DNA of 51,639 nucleotides from Chara braunii (Eukaryota; Streptophyta; Charophyceae; Charales; Characeae): assembly GCA_003427395.1 (NCBI GenBank), contig BFEA01000235.1:168552-220190 (forward strand). Direction: 5' to 3'. Under the pieces are notes generated by a model, which had not been told where the DNA came from, searched no databases, and worked only from the letters and a program-made list of their open reading frames with translations. Within the stretch, counting starts at the first letter, position 1; each line of letters opens with the position of its first letter. The position numbers and the translations under genes are program-made. This document shows positions 44,861-51,639 of this stretch, piece by piece.

Positions 44861-45505
44861 ATTCCCTCTCTTCTATTCATCCCAACCCTGGATTAGGTCC
44901 TTAGCACGCGGACCCTTCAGGCCACACAAGTACCCTACATAGGTACGTATACATACACATATACACACATATATACGCATATGAGAATAAACGTGTGGCG
45001 ATCACATCTCACAATCACAGTGGGTCTCCTCGGGCACATATATAAGATCGCAGGGCTGTCCAATTCAATAATCCAAGTCACAGAACATACCTGCAACCAC
45101 ATCAATGAGTCAAGCAGAAGTCCACACACTACACGGAGTCAACTCCAACCAATCTCCATGCTCATACCCTTCGCCTCAGCCATGCAAGCCCCAACCTCCA
45201 ACCAACCAACCTTAAGTAAATACTCAGTACCTTTGTTAAATGACCATTCAATAAATAAAAGAAAACGCAAGAGCGCCCATAGGATCACGTATACAGACGA
45301 TTTATTTTTAGAATTGAATTAAATTAAATTAATTTTGCCAGATTACGGAATAAATATATATATGACCTTTCCCGGAGAAGGATTGAGTTTGTAAGTCCGG
45401 GTGAAACCTTAACAAAACAGAAATATCACTAGGGTTGAAGCCTCTTTAGATTGAGTAAGGAGAGTGGGCTGAGGTTGAGTCGTAAACCGACGAATCGCAA
45501 CCGAC

Positions 45506-45544
45506 CTGTTATCTGTGATAACAGAAGGTGATCCTTGCAGGATC
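45506..45544 (+). other. H2 double hairpin
   Basis: CTGTTATC (45506-45513) pairs perfectly with GATAACAG (45517-45524) around TGT. GATCCT (45530-45535) pairs perfectly with AGGATC (45539-45544) around TGC. H1 keeps both hairpins with different loops. Confidence 0.75.
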
Positions 45545-45779
45545 AAAGCTGAATCTAGCCCCAAGTCCTGAATCAATCGATCAAGGAGACCTGTAACACA
45601 AGACAGGCCAATCTCAAGCTAAGTCTATGAGCTCATGAGGATAATCTCCATATCACGATCTTACCCAAGTCACCACACTTAACTAGGTCTAAGCCTTATC
45701 TCTAGCCAGCGCCCAAGCAAAGGTAGCCTATGACATAGTCTCTCCTACGTACGTCGCCACCTGTCGAAATACAAGCTAA

Positions 45780-46320
45780 CTCCTCTAATTTAGGAAAATT
45801 TCGGCAGCGCTTCCCGTAGGAAATGTGACGTCGTAGAAAATATACTAGTCCAAAAGCCAAAATCTTTGGATTCCAGAAAGTCAAAATTTGTCTGACTCCC
45901 TGACCTAGCAAAAATGTGGGTAGCATTTCCTTCAGAGAGGAAGGCCCCCCAGATCTATACTAAGTCAAACTTGAACTTAGACATAACGTCCAGGCCCTGT
46001 CACGACAAAACCTCAACCAACTTCTTAGCTTTGTAGAAATTTCGGCAACGCTTCCCGTAGGGAAAGTGCTAGTCCAAGATTTATACAAGGCCAAGTTTTG
46101 GGACCTGACAATGACTTTGACCCTTCAGGGCCCAATTTTGGCTAACTCCCTGAATTAGTAAAAAATTGGGCAGCACCTCCTTTAGGAAAGGAGGCTCCCT
46201 AGATTCTTACTAGTCAAAGAAGTCATCAAGTCTGGATCCTGAAAGAGTCAAAGTTTTGACTAACTCCTTGATTTTGTAGAAATTTCGGCAGCGCTGTCCG
46301 TAGAGAAAGTGACTTACCAA
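45780..46320 (+). repeat. H2 tandem array T1 (about 120-bp spacing)
   Basis: Five units share AAATTTCGGCAGCGCTTCCC or a close variant, then CGTAGG. A small hairpin sits at the same place in most: TTCC/GGAA (45811-45822), TTCCC/GGGAA (46052-46064) and, in another unit, CCTCCTTT (46176-46183) with AAAGGAGG (46187-46194), a perfect 8-bp stem of different sequence. The surrounding words are kept while the stem varies. Confidence 0.7.
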
Positions 46321-46599
46321 GATTTATACAAGACCAAGTATAAATAAAGGATCCCACAATTGCAGAAACGGATCTAAGTAAAAAAAACGAGCCCAGAAAA
46401 TGCAGGAATGACTCTAACTCCTACGGCTATAGCACGTGGCGAGCAACTACAACAACTACCTATCAAATCCAAGCTCGGACTAAGAAGTGGCATCACTCAG
46501 TCACATGCAGGCCAAACCACAGACATGCACTCTCTCACCATCCCCAAGTTACCTTAGCAACCAATAGTTCGTAGTCTTTCAATGATTTATCCCTTATAC

Positions 46600-47345
46600 C
46601 CAGCTTACCTAGGGCATAAGGCTAGACCACCCAAACTTATGAAACATGTCTAGCCCAGCCAAGAAGTATACACAAACACAAGGCACAACAACTTTTTTCT
46701 TCTTTGGGCATATGACTAGGTCATCCTAGTCGCCCTGAACTGTTTAAGTATCCAAGGTTTATATAATTGTCTGTACTTAGTCTTTTGAGGTAGCATATAG
46801 CTGAGTCGATCATCTCCAACTCAAGACTCAGCCTGCCCCTTCGTACCACAGATTTATTCTTAGTTAAGTACTCTCTTCAGTTGGTGATAAGCTATAGTCA
46901 GGCCACCCAAACTTATGGAACCCTGCCTGACTAGCCTGTTCATAGATAGTATAATAGTAAAGTATATCAAAGTTATAGCCTTCAGGTTCCAGCATGTGCG
47001 AGGCATTGGACCAAAATCACCCAAACTTATGGAACATGTCTTGGTCCACAGCCTGGTTTATTCTCTTAAAGCCAAAGCAGGAAGAGGTTGAGTCACCCAA
47101 ACTTATGAGACATGCTCACCTCCTCGTTCAGAAACCAAAGAAATTGTCAAAAACCCCGAATAAACAAGGTCGCCAGACTACCCAAACTTATGGCTTTGAC
47201 TGGCGCCTGAAGAAGCAATCACATTCAACCCTCACAAGTCAGAGCAACCAGACCACCCAAACTTATGGATTTGTCTGGTTCTCCAAGCAATACAAAATAA
47301 AACACAACACTGGGCCTTCCCAAACTTATGGAACTGGCCCAGCCT
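46600..47345 (+). repeat. H2 tandem array T2: constant loop, variable complementary stems
   Basis: Seven units have the loop core CACCCAAACTTATGGA or a close variant, enclosed by different complementary arms: GGCTAGAC/GTCTAGCC (46620-46655), TAGTCAGGC/GCCTGACTA (46895-46933), TGGACCAA/TTGGTCCA (47007-47048), GAGGTTGAG/CTCACCTC with one bulge (47084-47122), CGCCAG/CTGGCG (47171-47205), AACCAGAC/GTCTGGTT (47246-47280) and CTGGGCC/GGCCCAG (47310-47342). Two further stems lack the core: GACTAGG/CCTAGTC with outer GGGC/GCCC (46706-46735), and GCTGAGTC/GACTCAGC (46800-46832). The spacing between units is irregular. Confidence 0.85.
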
Positions 47346-47999
47346 TTGGTTGACCCAGTCAAACGTCATGCCATACTGTCTTTCTCTCACCCTTCCCCCC
47401 AGATGCAATCCCACAATCTGCTTTCAATCAGGCAAAGAAGTTGAAACTGACATTATACATGCCTTCCTTTACTTTGTCTGGTTAAGTCCTGAATAAAAGC
47501 AAAAAATCATAGGGACAGACATGCATACATCAGTCAAGCTATAGGGGGTAAGCAAACATGGGTGTAGTGGGGTATACAGACAGAAAGAGATTACCTGATG
47601 GTTTCTTGTCTCCAGAACCTCACCTAGGCTCCGGCAGAGCTCCCGCAATCGGTGGGCTGACTCCCCACAAAGTCTTGACGCGGACCTACGGGTTGCAATC
47701 CCGCCTGCCGCCTTCCCCTCGTAACCAATTGACTAGACTTGGAGTGAGAAAGGCAGATAGAGAAAATATAGAGACTCTCAGAGGGGTGTACTCAGACTTA
47801 CGTGAGGGGGCCTTGCTATCTTGGTCCGCCTGAGGGCCCCGCAACGGCGGCCAATTGACAGCTTGGTCCGCGAAGCCAAACTGCCGACGTAGCCCTTCCT
47901 GGCGATCTCCTGGTCCACAACACTAACCCTCTACTCGTCCAGCCTGACCACCTCCTTAGATGCAGTAGCAACACGTAACGACAACCCTCTGTAACATCC

Positions 48000-48968
48000 G
48001 TAGTAACCAGCAACCGTAGTTCTCAACGGTGATCACCAACGACAACACTAGCCTTCTGCAGCAGCAGTCCTTCTTGCCGACCAACAGCACTCCGCCGCAG
48101 TCATTTGCAGCTTGTCGCAGCCATGTGCATCAGCATGGAGTAGGGAGCGACAGTTTGCATTAGTCACCCGCGGAGGTTGTGCACAGTCAAGGAAAAGCAC
48201 AACATCGAAGGCTGTCTTTGCCCGGCAACCGAACACAGCAACAGCACAGTCCCCAGCATGGTCCACAACAATAGTCAACAACAGTAGTACACAGCGGCAG
48301 TATACCGCAGTAGTTCACACCCCATCTCGGCAGCAGCGGTCTGCGCTCAGCATGCAGCCGCATTTCGTGCAGCCTGTAGCGGCCAACAGCACTACGCAAC
48401 CTGGCCACCGGGTATAGCAGTAGTTCGCCATCATACAGCAGCGGCAATTCGTACGCCACCAACAGCCACCCGTAGCGGTAGCCTGTGCACCGCTCGTAAC
48501 AGTTAATAACAGTCAGCGGTACTCAGCGGCGGTCACAGCAATAGCAGTCCACACTTAGTGCGCAATTGTAATATGCGCACTGCCGAAAACAGCAACAACC
48601 GTTCATGCCCAGCCAACGAACCCAGCAGCAGCTCGTAGCGGCGGTTAACGACAATATGTCGTAGTATCCAGCAACTTGCAACAGTCTGTGCACTGTCATG
48701 GGGGCAGCAAAGGTGCACAGTCAACAAACAGTCTGCAATTGTAGGCAACAATCAACCGCAATATGCAGCAGTGGGCAATCAGTATGCCCGCAGCAGTCCG
48801 TCACAGCTAGCCAGCAACACCGTGTTGCTCATCAATCCCAACCACCCTCCATGAAATGCAGCAGCCCGTGGTAACCTGCGACAGCCGGCTGCCGCCCCCC
48901 TAGAGACCCAGGCCCCCCCTGAGCTTCTACTTGTCCTGCAGACTAGAGGCTCAGCTCAACTGGGAACT
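48000..48968. repeat. CAG/CAA-rich low-complexity stretch
   Basis: The plus strand is full of CAGCAGT, CAACAGT and GTAGCGG words without a fixed period. It weakly resembles 20160-20700 beyond H1 and so may belong to the H element. Long frames on either strand follow from the composition. No gene is supported. Confidence 0.45.
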
Positions 48969-48969
48969 C

Positions 48970-51428
48970 CGGACGTAATTGTTTCCTATTCCGCACAGCA
49001 AACACACAGCATCCGCTAAGAACGGCCATACGCCGTCGGCGCTAGCAACAATGCGATGTGTAAAGATGTCAACCCTGCAGACTCCCACCAAGATCAGGTA
49101 CGTATCTCCACACTACCACTCTTATCCTCTCTTAAGTTCCCCCTTTACTCACTCTCCGACGCTCCTAGCTTACAACAGCGGTCAGATTCATTGTATCTCA
49201 AGTCTGAGAAAAACGGACACAACCAAATGAGGATGGCCATGGCTCGCAGCCATTGCGCTATGGCCGGCATGATGATGACGGGTACGAACAGGGGGAGGTG
49301 GGGCAGCAATTGCATCTTCTCTCCCTTCCTTTCGCCCGTGTACCCGTCTGCAGCTGTCACGCCAGCTCCCCTGCTGTAGGCCATCCTGCTTCCACTCCCG
49401 ACGAGCAAGCTCATACCCAACTTCTAGCTTTAGACCCTGGTCCGCGGATGAAGCAAAGATTACAGCCTGCTGCCTCTTTCTACCTACATGCGGGTAAGCG
49501 CTTACTACTTCTCTACCTCTCCAACTCACCCCCTCCCCTTCTTCCCTCTACGGGTGAATGGATCTGGCCATCAGCCCCGACCGGTTTCATCCATCCTCCA
49601 CCGTCTGCAGCGCGAGGACAAGAATACTCCTGACACACCCACCAATGATGAGCGAAGGGCAAGGTGTGACCGTCAGGTAAGTGCTCCCTCTCTCCCTCTC
49701 NCTTACTCTCTCGGCCACCGGTCTGTTGTCCGCTTGNCACATCATCCTCTTACCACTCGCAGCCTCTCNGTCCGAAGAAGGTGAGTTACCCCTCCTCCCT
49801 CACCTACCCCCTTGTAGCCTCGTTCGNGTTCGCCCCCAGCTCATAGCNGNTCTTCGTTTCAGCAGTGGACNTTCCTCCCCATGGTGGCCAGGCTCATTGA
49901 CTTGTATAAGAGCTAGTCGTGGTGAGGCCGAGCTTAGCGGCTGCGAGGAGGAACAAGTCACGGTCGCAGTTTGGAGGGTGACCAGTGGGATCTCGAGAGG
50001 TGCTGCTGTGGCAACCACAACGACGAGCTCCTCCGGGACCGTGATGACATGTAGAGGGGGTGGGAGAATTCTTCTGCTAGAACATGATTCATATGCGCCT
50101 TCGCCAAGTAATCATACTCGTCCCGACTTGCTTCCCCGGGCCACACATCCGACATGCGAAAGGTGAATGAATCTTTCGCAAAAACGCAGGGAGATACATC
50201 ACCTCTTCTCCTAGGCGCAGCTAAAAACCGCTCTACCGCCCATACCTTACCGTTAACCTGAAATACGTTAATGCCATCGAGCTCGCAGTGGCCAAAAACA
50301 TCAGGTTAGCCTCCTTACTCGCCCTATTTCATCAACAAACGGGCGAGATACACGATTTTTCCTTCTCGTTCATTTCACTCCGACTTTCATCCGCGCAGCA
50401 CCTTTCTACTCCAACTCCAATCCTACTAACAAAACTAACCTTGGATTTCAATTCGCCCGCCCTCAAAACCTACATTTCGAACCTTTCCTCGCTTGATTCC
50501 GTTTGGAAACGAGCGAGGTACTCATTCTTTCCTTTCCTCCCTTCTTCACTCCCGCCATTTCCATAGCTCGACGCAACTCTTCGTCCTCATACCAACCAAC
50601 CCACTTACCTGTTACAAAAACCAACCTCTCTATGATGTTCGCTCGGGGCCAAAACCCCGGGTTAGCCTCTCGGTTCGCCCAGTCCCATCAAGAATTGAGC
50701 GAACTGTAAGTTTTACAATCGTCCATAGCTACTCCGCCTGTTGCCTGTGCCATCTTCATCTTGCCTCCGCATGTACTTTGCGCGCCACCCCGTCCAGGTT
50801 CATTCGCATTTTTATTTTTTTATTTTTTATGCCTCGCACTCTGCTCGACCTTCCCTGTTCGCCCTTACCTCCCGCTGTCGTCAGAGCTTCCTCCTTTACT
50901 ATAAACGTGCAAAATGAGAATGATTCTCCCACTAGAACATGGGGAGATACATGCCTGATTCCACCTTATTTCGCTCGCCTTCGGTGGCACACCACGCAGC
51001 CCCCACTGCTTGTAGCAGCCGAACCACTGGCCGAATCGAAAAACTGGCACGGCCATTCGATTCGGATCGCTTTAAAACCCCCAGTTAGAGTCTTTCCTCA
51101 CCCGAATCCATCGAGATTTGGGCGAGATATAGGATTTTTGCTCCCGCCATAGCTCTATTCCCGACATCTCAGCGCACACCATTTCACTTCTAGCCCCTAT
51201 TCTACCAACCCAACAGCNGAACTAACCCCGCCATTCAACTNGCCTTACTTCGAAACCCCAATTTCAAGTCTTACTTCGCCNGATTCCGTCAAGGAACGGG
51301 CGAGCTATGACTTTTTCCTCCCCACTACTTTACTTCCATCATCTTCTTCGTCCACGTCGTCTTCTCCCTCNTGAATACAACACACCCCAACAGCTCACTG
51401 TNGGATAGCAGTTCGGGCTATCAAGACC
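48970..51428. mobile_element. Composite region C (related to A and B)
   Basis: It shares the A/B modules. Five copies of the covarying stem-loop unit lie at 50318-50347, 50487-50518, 50671-50706, 51097-51126 and 51274-51304, each preceded by AAAACCCC or a variant and followed by TTTTTC or a variant. Several CAGGTAAGT-like words are each followed by C/T-rich tracts (near 49081, 49490, 49673 and 49777), as in A and B. It also carries the CTAGAACATG motif at 50085 and 50935. No gene is recognised. Isolated N bases from 49701 onward reduce certainty. Confidence 0.5.
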
Positions 51429-51530
51429 TGCTAACCAAGGCCCGCCCTCAACTTATACTTGTCATGTTTGTGCAGGGGCCACNCTAATCTTCCCNGTATC
51501 GTTCCAATATTCATGGATGTCCCGNAGGAC
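51429..51530 (-). pseudogene. U6 snRNA-like sequence, divergent
   Basis: On the minus strand the sequence starts GTCCTNCGGGACATCC, continues ATTGGAACGATAC, then AAGATTAG and GGCCCCTGCACAA, matching eukaryotic U6 spliceosomal RNA over about 85 nt. The ACAGAGA box, which contacts the 5' splice site, reads ACNGGGA. The 3' part is unrecognisable and there is no T-run terminator. The 5' hairpin is shortened but still pairs (GTCC/GGAC). It is most likely a U6-derived pseudogene or part of a composite repeat. Three N bases lie in the matching part. Confidence 0.75.
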
Positions 51531-51639
51531 NGTGCCCTGGGAATAGTCCTGGGATATCCCCACGGAGATGGGCAGCTCCGCCCCTGGGTGACTTAAAATT
51601 GTATCATCCTGCCCATCTACTTCTACTGGAGTTTGAACT

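Larger units (their letters stand above)
43740..48000 (+). mobile_element. H2: non-coding LTR-like element, copy 2
   Basis: It starts TGTTGAGCGCA like H1 and sits inside the E3 integrase core, so its 5' end is fixed to the base. It is colinear with H1, about 4 kb long and without any protein domain. A TATA box at 44846 suggests a plus-strand RNA polymerase II promoter. Two tandem hairpin arrays follow (T1 45780-46320, T2 46600-47345), then a strongly conserved block at 47600-47830. The 3' end is not determined; the 5 bases before the start are TGCAG and I could not find the matching downstream duplication. It may be a giant solo LTR or a large non-autonomous LTR element. Confidence 0.65.

Noticed and set aside
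48112-48417. Open frame in the CAG/CAA-rich stretch
   Set aside because: It is glutamine- and serine-rich by composition only, with overlapping frames on both strands.
50493-51152. 219-codon open frame on the plus strand
   Set aside because: It overlaps several copies of the hairpin module and shows no family signature. The frame is not kept in A or B.

Overview
The window looks like repeat-dense nuclear DNA of a plant or a close algal relative (streptophyte). The evidence is Ty3/gypsy chromovirus fragments with a chromodomain, short inverted-repeat elements, tRNA-type SINE copies, 25S rRNA-derived pieces and a U6 snRNA-like copy. There is no bacterial gene organisation. The style of the gypsy RNase H and of a second reverse-transcriptase family reminds me of charophyte (Chara-like) genomes, but this is a weak impression and I cannot name the species. 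I found no intact host protein-coding gene. Almost every recognisable protein is a broken transposon polyprotein.

Layout. 618-6244 holds a minus-strand gypsy gag-pol (E1) with its 5' LTR-like region, broken by stops and frameshifts. About 6400-8325 is a cluster of short inverted-repeat elements (MITEs), two of them with matching 3-bp flanking duplications. 8908-11640 (A) and 20703-23985 (B) are two copies of one composite non-coding element that carries 25S rRNA pieces in both orientations; 48970-51428 (C) shares its hairpin modules. Between A and B lie AT-rich repeats, a minus-strand gag remnant, and H1 (16622 to about 20160), a non-coding LTR-like element. H2 (43740 to about 48000) is a diverged copy of H1. 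24005-24895 is an inverted repeat with two tRNA-derived SINE copies. 25640-27665 is the 3' end of a chromovirus. 27666-30030 is a roughly 54-bp satellite with an assembly gap. 32130-39560 is a second minus-strand gypsy copy (E2), badly rearranged: an inverted protease segment, a tandem duplication in RT, a 3.5-kb nested insertion in integrase and a 394-bp insert. 40830-42210 is a minus-strand reverse transcriptase of another, possibly Penelope-like, class. 42760-43739 is the integrase of a third gypsy element (E3), interrupted by H2. 51429-51530 is a divergent U6-like sequence.

The most interesting signal is not protein coding. H1/H2 contain tandem series of stem-loops in which the loop sequence is nearly constant while the stem changes from unit to unit and between copies, yet stays complementary. 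A/B/C carry another repeated module with the same property. Such compensatory change is what selection on RNA (or DNA) secondary structure leaves behind. I judged all of this by eye, without alignment or folding software.
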